Source: Flammeovirgaceae bacterium BBD 1991-12 (GTDB lineage: Bacteria > Bacteroidota > Bacteroidia > Cytophagales > Cyclobacteriaceae). Taken from it: a stretch of DNA of 64,000 nucleotides. The notes beneath the pieces are model-generated. The model did not search any database. It saw only the letters and a list, made by a program, of their open reading frames with translations, and was not told where the DNA came from. Numbering within the stretch: the stretch's first letter is position 1; each line of letters opens with the position of its first letter. Positions 8,443 to 17,309 of the stretch are shown here, in pieces. Made by a program: the position numbers and the translations under genes. The stretch covers positions 86,397 to 150,396 of the forward strand of contig LYSV01000025.1 in NCBI GenBank assembly GCA_001657315.1, written 5' to 3'.

Positions 8443-11400
8443 TTAGTTTATAGCACCACCGATACCCACCAGAATCAACCCTGATTCTTCTTCGGAAAAT
8501 CCTACCGATATGTTAATAGAGAAGCTTTCCTTTACCGGGACAAAATAGACGCCAAATCCATATCCGGCATGGAATTCATCCGAGGTGTCAAAATCAGAAT
8601 ACACCCTGCCCGTATCATAGAATCCCTTCAGGCCGAATTTAATAGGAATAATGGGAGTTTGAAACTCGGTAAGCTGTACCCTGAGTTCTGAATTGATAAA
8701 CAGGGAAGATCGGCCTGTAAACCTGTTTAGTTCATAACCCCGCAGGTGATTCTGCTGGCCCAGGTATGCCATTTTATAGAAGGGGATCACATCCTCTCCA
8801 TAGCTGGTCGATCCTCCAAGCCTGACGCCGAGAGTCCATGGATTCTTCATTCTCCACGTCGCAAATTTCTCAATGAATCCCTGTGTGACACCGTAGCCTT
8901 CATTATCTTCACTGGTAATGATGCCACTTTGGTGTTTTAGGTACAAGCGCATTCCCTGCTCCGGCAGATCCGCTCTGTCTCTGAAGTCGAGATCAAGTTC
9001 AGCAATAGCTTCTGTCAAACCAAGATCCCTCAGCCCAAAGAGATTCAGATCGAGTGTATCTATCAATTCAAAGATCGTACCCTGATCAATTACAGATTGA
9101 TTTTCTTCCAGTCGAACTCCAAGTTTAAAGCTGCTTTTTTTCCAAAAGTCCCTGGTTAGTCCCACAGCACCGCTATAGGTTTCATAACGGGCCTGGTAAA
9201 AACCGGCATCATCAAGATCATCATCATTGGCCGTGCCATTGCCCACCCCAAAGAACTTGTTAAAATCGTTGTTATCTGCTGCAAGCCCTTCAACCTCAAC
9301 GTCCCACTTGCCCAGCACGTGGCGAAAGCGTCCTGTATAGCTTAGGATCAGGATGTTCTCCGTGGTAAACCTCCCCTTAAGGGTATGTATGGTGCTGTAA
9401 TCAGCTTTCCCAAATCTTTGACGTGTAAAGCGAACCCCCAATGTGCCACCAAATCCATTGGTGGAATTTGATCCAATAGAAAAAACAGGACGATACCTGT
9501 GATAGGCAAAGCGTGTCCGGTCATAATTGTAGAGTGTATTATCCCAGTGATTGACCTGTTTACCCTCACGCCCCGGATCAATCGTAGAGTCAGGGTCTTT
9601 CTCATAGATCAGTGTTTGCCTGCCAACTGCCTTAACGGAAGACTCATCGGTGATCCGGTCGACATCCGGCCCACCAATAATCCTTATTTTGATGGATCTC
9701 CGGGCTTCTCCAGAAACGTTAAATACATCGGCCCCCGCCAGGCCGAACAGTCTTATCTCCTGTGTTTCTTTTGGGTTAAATACACGTTTATAGAGCTTCC
9801 TGCCTTTTGTACCATCTTTTTTTAGATTCCGTACAGTTACTACCGTATTACCGTTGGTCTCTCTAACTACCTTAAAGTGCTCCCGTTTGTTCGAGCCTAC
9901 AACATCTACCTCTCTGGCCAGCATGAGATAATACTCATTAGCATATTTTTTCAGATCCCTTACACGCTGCTTTAACTTTTCTTCAATTTCCTGACCTGAC
10001 AAGGCATAAGTCTCCTTAGGCATCTTTTTCACAGACTCTTCAATAACTTTATCCGTAATTTTTGATTGAATATAACCCGCGGCGTCCATCCACTGCTCTT
10101 TGGAAAGCTCACTGAGCAGAAACCGATCGAAGTGTCTTGATTGCCATGTCAGACTTTTGATATCATGGATCTCCAGCCCGAAGTTCTCACCACTCGGCTT
10201 TGCCCATTTTCTGTCTGCCAGCCAGATCAGTGCACCATCCCATCGTGAAAAAACATGGTCACGATCACGCGGAATGGGACGATAGGTCATGCCATCTTCG
10301 TCATTACCATAACCCGCCCATTTCCAGTTATCCTCATGCCTCCCCCAGTCACCAACCAGTATATCGAACATCCTGGCCCTGGAATATTCCTGAGCATTGA
10401 TCATGTTGTCATTATCCTTGTACAGTTTTCTGAACATTTTGTAGCTCTGCAATACCTCTTCTGCCTCGGCAAAAGGAAATTTTACTTTTTTTACATTGAT
10501 GGGTTTTTCTTCCAGCATACCCAGCAGACCTGCGTATTTTTTCCGGAAAGGACCGAGCACCGGGTCATCAGGCAAAACAAATAATTCTGGTCTGGCATGA
10601 AGAATATCGGTCTCATCCAGCATAGCGCTCGTGATCATGGCTCCGTAGGGGTGCTGCATGGATGTAACATCCCTGAAAGTTTCCGACACGATGGTTCCGC
10701 GGAAATCACGTCCAAGGACCATAGTAGGGTCTTTATCCACCGAACGAAAAGCATACTCCCTCCCATCCCCACCTTTCATTTTCAAAGATGTAGTCTGTCG
10801 CCCTCCTCCTTTTTCATAGACGGTTAACCCATTTTTCTCGAGGTTGAGATCTAAATAGGGCACTTCAATCGTTTCATTCCATGTTGACCGGTAGTGTGTC
10901 CCAAAAAGGAATCTTTTCATCCCTTTTGCCGGATATAAACCACCTGTTACTTTAGTAGTTCTATGTGTTGGTTTACCATTGACCGCTTCGATGGGTTCCT
11001 TCTGGCAGGGAACGTAGGCGGTATTCATCACCGCACTGCCCTCTATTCGTTCACAAGGTGAGTTCAGTAGCGTTTCCTGTTTGAGTATCGAAAAACCATC
11101 ATCTTCTGTCCTTTGATGGGCAGTATAATCTACCCGGCCATCTGCATAATAGATTAGTTCGATCAAACCGACGGATGGCCTGGCGAACCGTACTTTAGTC
11201 TTATCTTTTCCGGTAAACCGGGCAGTGGCTGCTGCACCGCTGTTCACAAAAAAACTCCCGTATTCCTCAAGCACCTGCAGGTTATAGTCATGCCCGGAAG
11301 CATAGATCGTTGAACTTTTATCAGCAATGAGGTTTTCGATGTCGTGCCGGATCGGATCAAAGCGTTGATTGGTTATATCGAGTGGAGTGCCAATATTTTG

Positions 11401-12120
11401 CCGGTATGCTGCTCTGAAACTTCCGAACAACGGAGGGGCCCAGTGTGCTTTGGGTGATGTTTTACCCCCGTATTCTCCAACAGATATCAGTGGAAAATGC
11501 CCCGCAACCAACAGGTTCTTGCCATTGGCGTCTTCCAGCTCTTCCCTAAGTTCATTCTCAAAATCGGTTTTGGTCACAATTTTGCAATCAGCATCAGCAG
11601 GTAGCGGTTTATCATAGGGGTGGTTCCACCATTGTGTATTTATGGCAACCAGTACAAGGTTTTCAGACAGGTCCACACTTTCCGGTCCGGGACACCCTTT
11701 GGATATGGCCCAGGTCACATTATTAAAACCCATGGTATCTACTGCTTTTTCCAAAGCCTTTACACTCTTTAGGCCTTCCCTGCCGGAGTTTGACCAATCC
11801 CGGTCTCCGGGTATGATCACAACCCGTCCAATATCAAACTGTGATACCACCTCAAGTAACTTCCGGGACTTTGACAGGTCTTCCGGGGCGGGTAGGCCAT
11901 GGGTATCCACAAGGTCTCCATTTAAAAGAACAGTAAAGGGTTCCTTTACAGGCAGGAGATGTCTGAACTGCTCATAGAATTTTGAGTCATGAGCAAGATC
12001 GGCAGTATTCCCTAACAGGTACACACGGTGATCAATATTCAAGGTCTGAGCATCCAGATTATGTAGGCTGCTGGTAACTGCAAGCCAAACAAAAAACAAA
12101 CGGTAAGAAAATCTTTTCAC
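8443..12120 (-). CDS. Metallophosphoesterase / kinase-like / BamA-type outer membrane barrel fusion protein
   Basis: 1225 residues with a signal peptide ending near NLDA|Q. Residues ~28-345 look like a calcineurin-type phosphoesterase: LLNGDLVDTHG, VIIPGDRDWS (GNHD position), LVAGHFPL and YASGHDYNLQV mark the metal-ligand blocks, although the first Asp-x-His block is degenerate (LLGNTADLAH). A middle region (~430-700) contains ARMFDILVGDWGRHEDNW and, 20-odd residues later, PIPRDRDHVF. That spacing resembles the catalytic loop and metal-binding Asp of atypical (FAM20/PI3K/HipA-like) kinases. From ~860 to the end, repeated amphipathic strands end in a Bam/D15-type bacterial surface antigen barrel (LGQQNHLRGYELNRFTGRSS, then GFYDTGRV). 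The N-terminal parts would sit in the periplasm or at the surface. Phosphoesterase and barrel calls are fairly safe; the kinase-like reading is inference. It follows the ion-channel gene by 282 bases and may be a separate transcript. Confidence 0.8.
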   Translation of the reverse strand: MKRFSYRLFFVWLAVTSSLHNLDAQTLNIDHRVYLLGNTADLAHDSKFYEQFRHLLPVKEPFTVLLNGDLVDTHGLPAPEDLSKSRKLLEVVSQFDIGRVVIIPGDRDWSNSGREGLKSVKALEKAVDTMGFNNVTWAISKGCPGPESVDLSENLVLVAINTQWWNHPYDKPLPADADCKIVTKTDFENELREELEDANGKNLLVAGHFPLISVGEYGGKTSPKAHWAPPLFGSFRAAYRQNIGTPLDITNQRFDPIRHDIENLIADKSSTIYASGHDYNLQVLEEYGSFFVNSGAAATARFTGKDKTKVRFARPSVGLIELIYYADGRVDYTAHQRTEDDGFSILKQETLLNSPCERIEGSAVMNTAYVPCQKEPIEAVNGKPTHRTTKVTGGLYPAKGMKRFLFGTHYRSTWNETIEVPYLDLNLEKNGLTVYEKGGGRQTTSLKMKGGDGREYAFRSVDKDPTMVLGRDFRGTIVSETFRDVTSMQHPYGAMITSAMLDETDILHARPELFVLPDDPVLGPFRKKYAGLLGMLEEKPINVKKVKFPFAEAEEVLQSYKMFRKLYKDNDNMINAQEYSRARMFDILVGDWGRHEDNWKWAGYGNDEDGMTYRPIPRDRDHVFSRWDGALIWLADRKWAKPSGENFGLEIHDIKSLTWQSRHFDRFLLSELSKEQWMDAAGYIQSKITDKVIEESVKKMPKETYALSGQEIEEKLKQRVRDLKKYANEYYLMLAREVDVVGSNKREHFKVVRETNGNTVVTVRNLKKDGTKGRKLYKRVFNPKETQEIRLFGLAGADVFNVSGEARRSIKIRIIGGPDVDRITDESSVKAVGRQTLIYEKDPDSTIDPGREGKQVNHWDNTLYNYDRTRFAYHRYRPVFSIGSNSTNGFGGTLGVRFTRQRFGKADYSTIHTLKGRFTTENILILSYTGRFRHVLGKWDVEVEGLAADNNDFNKFFGVGNGTANDDDLDDAGFYQARYETYSGAVGLTRDFWKKSSFKLGVRLEENQSVIDQGTIFELIDTLDLNLFGLRDLGLTEAIAELDLDFRDRADLPEQGMRLYLKHQSGIITSEDNEGYGVTQGFIEKFATWRMKNPWTLGVRLGGSTSYGEDVIPFYKMAYLGQQNHLRGYELNRFTGRSSLFINSELRVQLTEFQTPIIPIKFGLKGFYDTGRVYSDFDTSDEFHAGYGFGVYFVPVKESFSINISVGFSEEESGLILVGIGGAIN

Positions 12121-12285
12121 TTCTTAAGACCATTAGGTTAAAACAATTGAAGCAGATGTTTGATAATCACAGGCAGGCAATGACTGGTTTCATGAGCATC
12201 AAATATCATAGGCTTTTATTTAGCGTAAGAAAACACTCGTCTATCCCCGGTCCTGTGTGCTTACAGACCGAAGATCGCGTGATAA

Positions 12286-12309
12286 ATGGTCTGTGAGGAC
12301 ACAGACCAT
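12286..12309. terminator. 10-bp perfect palindrome downstream of ion-channel gene
   Basis: Perfect 10-base arms at 12286-12295 and 12300-12309 around a 4-base loop, located after the minus-strand ion-channel gene and before the phosphoesterase gene start. A second, imperfect hairpin with the same GGTC...ACAGACC theme lies just beside it at about 12248-12271. The minus-strand reading has the core CTGTG-TCCT-CACAG, which recurs in the hairpin at 56631-56654. Probable transcription terminator. Confidence 0.55.
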
Positions 12310-12402
12310 GGATTTGAAGGCAATAACTACCGTTTCACGTTCATCAAATATCATAAATTGTTATCTAAAGTACTTACGGTAATGAAACCCGGTATAAAAC
12401 AT

Positions 12403-13071
12403 TTACCCGGATTGCGCCGATTGATTGATATACTTACCCACTATGGTCGCTGTGATGATCACCAGATAGAACTGTCCCATCAGACCAATCAACACAGTAG
12501 CCTTCTCAGCCAGCAGGGTGACGGGAAGTATATCTCCATAACCTATGGTGAGTAGTGTAATAAAACTGAAATAGATCAACCGGTCTGTTACAGCTATCGT
12601 CATCGTCTCCCCTGTGTAGAGGCCATGGAACGAATCCGGATGGACCAGCTCAATGCTCAGGCAAATGAAAAAGCCGAGCAATCCGAGAGAAATATAGCCG
12701 CTGACCACGCCAAAGATCACGCTTTCACTGATCCGTCTTGCCTGCCATACCTGCTTTATCGTTTCGATACTTACTACTATATAAAAAAGAAAATAGATGA
12801 TCATTCTGCTTACCCCTACGCTCCTGGCGTCAATACCGCCCAACAGAGAAGTACCCAGCAGGACTACGGTTATGGCCAGTAGCACCACAAAGAACCACAT
12901 CAGGCGCCTTTTTCTGGATATCAGCAGTGCACCCGCCAACAGATTGGCCTGAAAAAGCACAGGATACAGTATGTCCTGATACCAGTAGACAGGAACCAGT
13001 AAGGACCCGAACAATACTGCTACCTGACTGAAAAAGAAGATCTCAAACCGATATGGATATAGTTTTGGCAA
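12403..13071 (-). CDS. Potassium-channel-like ion channel (Ion_trans_2)
   Basis: 222 residues, strongly hydrophobic, with about six membrane segments. Near residues 173-181 is TLLTIGYGDILPV, the canonical K+ selectivity filter TxGYGD in a pore loop, followed by a last helix (GQFYLVIITATIVGKYI). Only a few residues follow this helix, so there is no RCK or cyclic-nucleotide domain. The preceding helices are short and lack an obvious Arg-rich voltage sensor. The gene starts 7 bases after the RND pump gene and is surely part of the same operon, suggesting that membrane potential or ion leakage is adjusted together with proton-driven efflux (inference). Confidence 0.88.
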   Translation of the reverse strand: MPKLYPYRFEIFFFSQVAVLFGSLLVPVYWYQDILYPVLFQANLLAGALLISRKRRLMWFFVVLLAITVVLLGTSLLGGIDARSVGVSRMIIYFLFYIVVSIETIKQVWQARRISESVIFGVVSGYISLGLLGFFICLSIELVHPDSFHGLYTGETMTIAVTDRLIYFSFITLLTIGYGDILPVTLLAEKATVLIGLMGQFYLVIITATIVGKYINQSAQSG

Positions 13072-13078
13072 AGCTAAA

Positions 13079-16000
13079 CTAGTCTAGCAGGACCTTATTG
13101 AAGTTATAATCATGATAACTCACTTTGTACAATACACTGTAAAAAGCCGGAATGAATAACAGCGTAATGATCGTCCCAAACAACAGACCGACCATTATCG
13201 TCACAGCCATGGGTTCCCAAATGGCTCCGCCGCCAAGGTAAAGAGGTATCAGGCCCAGTACCGTAGTGAACGTAGCCAGTAAAATAGGCCTGAACCGTTG
13301 CAGGCAGGCGCCTATGATAGCATCCTGGGGCTTTCGCTTCAATTCCTTTTCTTCAATTTCAATCCGGTCAATAAGTACAATAGCATTGTTAATGACAATA
13401 CCTGCCAGTGATATAACCCCAAGAAATGCCATAAAACCAAAAGGAACACGAAACAGCATCAGGCCAAGGACCATACCTATCACTCCAAGAGGTATGGTAC
13501 AAACGATCATGGTCATTTTACGGAACGAATTGAACTGGATGATCAATAGCATGACAATGATAAAGCCTGAAAGCGGAAGATATTTCCCAACCGCTCCCAT
13601 ATTTTCGGCAGTGCTCTCTGCATCACCTCCCAACTGGTAGGTGTAACCTGCCCAGCTGGCTTCCTGCTCCTTTAGCCATGGCGTCATTTCAGCCATGATC
13701 GCAGCTGCGTTACCCTCATCCGTCAATTCACTGGATATGTTGATCGTCCGGTTCAGATCCAGTCGTTTGATCCTGGAGTACTGCCACTGCGGACGTATGG
13801 ATGCCACCTGTAGCAGTGGTATACTTTTGCCTGAATTCTGGGCATAGATGTTCAACGTTTCAAGAGACGCTAGGGACTGTTGTGCTCCCTGGTCGCTCAG
13901 GATTAAAATGGGAATGGATTTATCGCCCTCCCGAAACTCACCTGCCTGAAAACCGTCCAAAACAGTCTGCAATGATATAGCAATGTCCTGGTTGGTAACC
14001 CCGGCCAGTTGCGCTTTGTTCTGATCAATATCTATCACAAACTTCTTCCCCTTCGGCCCCCAGTCATCCTTCACATTCTTGGTGCCCGGAATGGCAAAAA
14101 GCCTTGCCTTGATCTGCTGTGAGATCTCCGCCAGTTTATCAGGATCATCTCCTGAGACTTTGATCTCGATCGAGGTACCTCCACCCCCCGAACCCAGCAG
14201 GCCCACTTTTATATCGGCATTGGGAAAACCGGAAAAGCAGAAAGCATCCAGCCGCCGTACCATCTCTGCATTGATAAGAAAAGAGGAGGTATTGACGAGA
14301 ATATGAGCATAGTTGGAGTTGGGCTCATCTGCACTATAGCCCAGATCGTACGCAGACGGACCTTCACCTATAAAAGCGGACCAGTCCACTATGCCAGCCT
14401 GCCTTGCGTCTGTCACCTTCAGCTCTTCTACTATAAACTTCTCTATATCCAGCACGGTCTGTTCGGTACGGCTGATCTTGGTGCCTTCCGGCAAATTGAT
14501 ATCCACCGTGATCATATTGCGGTCACTATCAGGAAAAAAGATAAAGGCCAGCTGAGTAAAGCCTGCCAACGATAAAAAGAACAGGATCACAATACCTGCA
14601 AGCACCGTTCTCTTCCACGCCAGGGCAATTAAAATGAGATCCTTGTATTTTGACTTGAGTGTGTTGATGATCCTGTCAAGAACACTGCCCTTTTGACCTT
14701 CTTTCCTTTTTACTTTTAGGAAGTAGACACAAAACAAGGTGATGATGCTCAATGAAATGATCCATGAGGACAGTAGCGCAATGCTGATCACCACAAAGAG
14801 CGGTCCCATAATATCCCCCATGACCGATTCAGCCATGTAAAAGGCCAGAAAGGCAGCCGAAGTGGTCAGGGTGGAGATCAGCAACGGAATGAAAAGCTCT
14901 GAACAGGATGTTATGGCGGCCTCCCGTACATCATGACCCTTCTCCAGCTTCACCATGATGGACTCTGCTACCACTATACCATTGTCTACCATCATACCCA
15001 GAGCCATGATCAGCGCCGCCAGCGTGATCTGATTAAGCCCTACTCCTATCAATCCCATCACCATGAGCGTGGTAATAGTAACAATCGGAATCAGACTGGC
15101 AATGACCAACCCCGTACGCAGCCCCAGAAAAAAGAGCATCACGGCCAATACAATACCGATAGCCTGAAGCAGATTCCCGATAAAATCACCGATCTTCAGG
15201 TTGATATAGTGGTCTATGGACGAGATACGAAATACATTCAACCCTATGGGAAGCCTGTCCTGCCACTCAGCCAGCACTTGATCCAGCTCTTCACCCAGCT
15301 TTATGATATTGGCTCCCTCCTTGAGTGAGACATGCAATGAGATGGCATCTCTGCCATTGATCCTGACCTTCTGTTCAGGAGGATTAATGTACCCCTTCTT
15401 TACATTGGTGATGTCTTCCAGGGACACTACCTGCCCGTTTTCACCCACCGGGATCAGCATGTTCCGGATGTCAGTTATATCGTCAAAATTACCCGTTGGC
15501 TCCAGAATTATCCGTTCATCCTCCATGTTTACCTGTCCCCCTGAACTTAAAATATTGGTACTGGAAATGAGGCTCTGAAGCCGGTTGGAGGTAAGCCCGT
15601 AGGCTTTAAGTTTTGTATTGTCAAATTCTACAAAAACACGTTCCTCCTGTGTACCGTTGAGTTCTACTTTTGCCGCGTCTTCCAGCTTGATGAGGTCATC
15701 CCTCAGATCATCCGCATACTCCTTCATTTCCGTATAGGAAAACCCATCACTGGTCAGGCCTACGGCTATACCAAAGACCTCCCCAATGCCGTCGTCATTA
15801 AGCTGAGGCTTTACATTACTGGGAAGACCCTGTATGGTGTTCAGCTTTCTTCTCAGTCTGTCCCAGACCGCCTGCAGATCCCGTGGGGCTACTTCCATTT
15901 TGAGCTCCACATTTACCACCGAAAGTCCGGTACGCGAGGTGCTTTTTACATTTTTAAGCTCCGGCAGTTCCTGTGCCACCTTTTCTATTTTATCAGTCAC

Positions 16001-16186
16001 CAGTTCTTCAACACGCTCAGGACCGGCCCCAGGGAACGACGACACCACGGTGGCCACCCGAACGGTATAGGGGGGCATACTGTCACGCGACAACGTCTGA
16101 TACAGCATAACACCGAAAACTATTATTACAAGCAGGATACTTAAAACAACACGGTTTTTTTCTATGGAGAACTGGGTTAGATTCAT
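13079..16186 (-). CDS. RND-family efflux pump, inner-membrane permease (AcrB/HAE1-like)
   Basis: 1035 residues, standard RND length with the 12-helix, two-ectodomain plan. The N-terminus runs MNLTQFSIEKNRVVLSILL with the first helix. Ectodomain I has SSFPGAGPERVEELVTDKIE. The TM4 segment is LGMMVDNGIVVAESI, where the usual DD pair of AcrB is DN. The C-terminal half has LAGIVINNAIVLIDRIE and the ILLATFTTVLGLIPLYLGGG signature. It would export small molecules using the proton gradient, together with the HlyD and TolC proteins encoded immediately upstream (23 and about 9 bases between genes). The substrate is unknown. Confidence 0.93.
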   Translation of the reverse strand: MNLTQFSIEKNRVVLSILLVIIVFGVMLYQTLSRDSMPPYTVRVATVVSSFPGAGPERVEELVTDKIEKVAQELPELKNVKSTSRTGLSVVNVELKMEVAPRDLQAVWDRLRRKLNTIQGLPSNVKPQLNDDGIGEVFGIAVGLTSDGFSYTEMKEYADDLRDDLIKLEDAAKVELNGTQEERVFVEFDNTKLKAYGLTSNRLQSLISSTNILSSGGQVNMEDERIILEPTGNFDDITDIRNMLIPVGENGQVVSLEDITNVKKGYINPPEQKVRINGRDAISLHVSLKEGANIIKLGEELDQVLAEWQDRLPIGLNVFRISSIDHYINLKIGDFIGNLLQAIGIVLAVMLFFLGLRTGLVIASLIPIVTITTLMVMGLIGVGLNQITLAALIMALGMMVDNGIVVAESIMVKLEKGHDVREAAITSCSELFIPLLISTLTTSAAFLAFYMAESVMGDIMGPLFVVISIALLSSWIISLSIITLFCVYFLKVKRKEGQKGSVLDRIINTLKSKYKDLILIALAWKRTVLAGIVILFFLSLAGFTQLAFIFFPDSDRNMITVDINLPEGTKISRTEQTVLDIEKFIVEELKVTDARQAGIVDWSAFIGEGPSAYDLGYSADEPNSNYAHILVNTSSFLINAEMVRRLDAFCFSGFPNADIKVGLLGSGGGGTSIEIKVSGDDPDKLAEISQQIKARLFAIPGTKNVKDDWGPKGKKFVIDIDQNKAQLAGVTNQDIAISLQTVLDGFQAGEFREGDKSIPILILSDQGAQQSLASLETLNIYAQNSGKSIPLLQVASIRPQWQYSRIKRLDLNRTINISSELTDEGNAAAIMAEMTPWLKEQEASWAGYTYQLGGDAESTAENMGAVGKYLPLSGFIIVMLLIIQFNSFRKMTMIVCTIPLGVIGMVLGLMLFRVPFGFMAFLGVISLAGIVINNAIVLIDRIEIEEKELKRKPQDAIIGACLQRFRPILLATFTTVLGLIPLYLGGGAIWEPMAVTIMVGLLFGTIITLLFIPAFYSVLYKVSYHDYNFNKVLLD

Positions 16187-16209
16187 GGCTCTTCAGCGGT
16201 AGGAAATAA

Positions 16210-17301
16210 TTATTGTAAACTTACTTTTTGTCCGTCAAGCAGGGTTTGCAGGCCGGCTGTGGCTATCATCTGACCCTCCGTAAGACCTTTCATTACCTTA
16301 AAACCGTCCGGGGTCAGTTCGCCTACTTCTACAGATTGTTTCTTTACCGTACCGGTTTGCTGATCATCGGGCTCTATCACAAATACAAAGTTGCCGTTCC
16401 CATCCTCACCAACTGCCTTGAGCGGAATGATAAGGGTATTGCCGTCAGCTGCATCTCCTGATCTGAAATTAAAGGTGACATTTGCCGCCATACCCGGCTT
16501 TATGGCTGTTGATGCATTGGTAATACCAATTTTCACCAGGTATGTAGCGGAGCCGGGGTCAACAATTGGTGCAACCTCTATGACGCTTGCCGTGAACTTT
16601 TCTTCCAGCGCAGAAAAAGTGATCTCCGTGTCCATACCCAGCTGCACTTTGTTGATCACATTCTCAGGCAGGCCTACCTCAACGTTAATGTCAGCCCCCG
16701 CGTTAAGAACGGCTATTACCTGTCCGGCACTTATATTTTCATTTTGAGCGCCATCGGTATCGGCGATAATCCCGTCGCTTGGCGCGTAGATAAATCCGTA
16801 GCTCACCTGGGTTTGCTGGATGCTCTTGTTCCTTTTGGCAGATTCATATTGATCCAGTGCGGATTGATAGGAATTTTTGGCGGCCTGATAGTCGCTTAAG
16901 GAAACACCCTGTCTTTCATACAGGGCCTTTATGCGTTCCAGTTCGGTTTTAGCGGTGTTCATTGACGATTCCGCCGCCCTAAGTGCTGATACTGCCTTCT
17001 CATAAGCTAGCGTGGCCTCAATATTGTCCAGCCGGGCGATCAGGTCTCCCTTCTTTACCGTTTGCCCTACTTTAGCATTGATCTCTGCGATGATGCCAGA
17101 GCTTCTGAAGCTCAGCTGGATCTCATCTCCGGCCTTTGCGGTACCACTAAAGGTCCTTATCTGTTGTCCATCTGCCGTTCCTACTACCTGGAACTTAACC
17201 GGTCGTAGCACTTCTTCCTTTTTTTCGTCTTTGCCTCCACATCCGGAGCATACGGCTATTGCAGCAATGAGAACATATTTTTTTTGAAGAGACATATTCA
17301 T
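16210..17301 (-). CDS. RND efflux periplasmic adaptor subunit (HlyD/MFP family lipoprotein)
   Basis: 363 residues. A lipoprotein signal ends at Cys21 (VCSGC). The barrel-sandwich/lipoyl half-motifs (GIIAEINAKVGQTVKKGDLIARLD and GFIYAPSDGIIADTDGAQNENISAGQ) flank a coiled-coil hairpin of about residues 95-165 rich in Ala, Glu and Lys. A beta-barrel domain and membrane-proximal domain follow, ending GLQTLLDGQKVSL. It links the RND pump to the TolC-like channel of the same operon. Start chosen at the ATG giving the lipoprotein signal; the gene lies 8 bases after the TolC gene. Confidence 0.93.
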   Translation of the reverse strand: MNMSLQKKYVLIAAIAVCSGCGGKDEKKEEVLRPVKFQVVGTADGQQIRTFSGTAKAGDEIQLSFRSSGIIAEINAKVGQTVKKGDLIARLDNIEATLAYEKAVSALRAAESSMNTAKTELERIKALYERQGVSLSDYQAAKNSYQSALDQYESAKRNKSIQQTQVSYGFIYAPSDGIIADTDGAQNENISAGQVIAVLNAGADINVEVGLPENVINKVQLGMDTEITFSALEEKFTASVIEVAPIVDPGSATYLVKIGITNASTAIKPGMAANVTFNFRSGDAADGNTLIIPLKAVGEDGNGNFVFVIEPDDQQTGTVKKQSVEVGELTPDGFKVMKGLTEGQMIATAGLQTLLDGQKVSLQ

Positions 17302-17309
17302 AATTCAAA

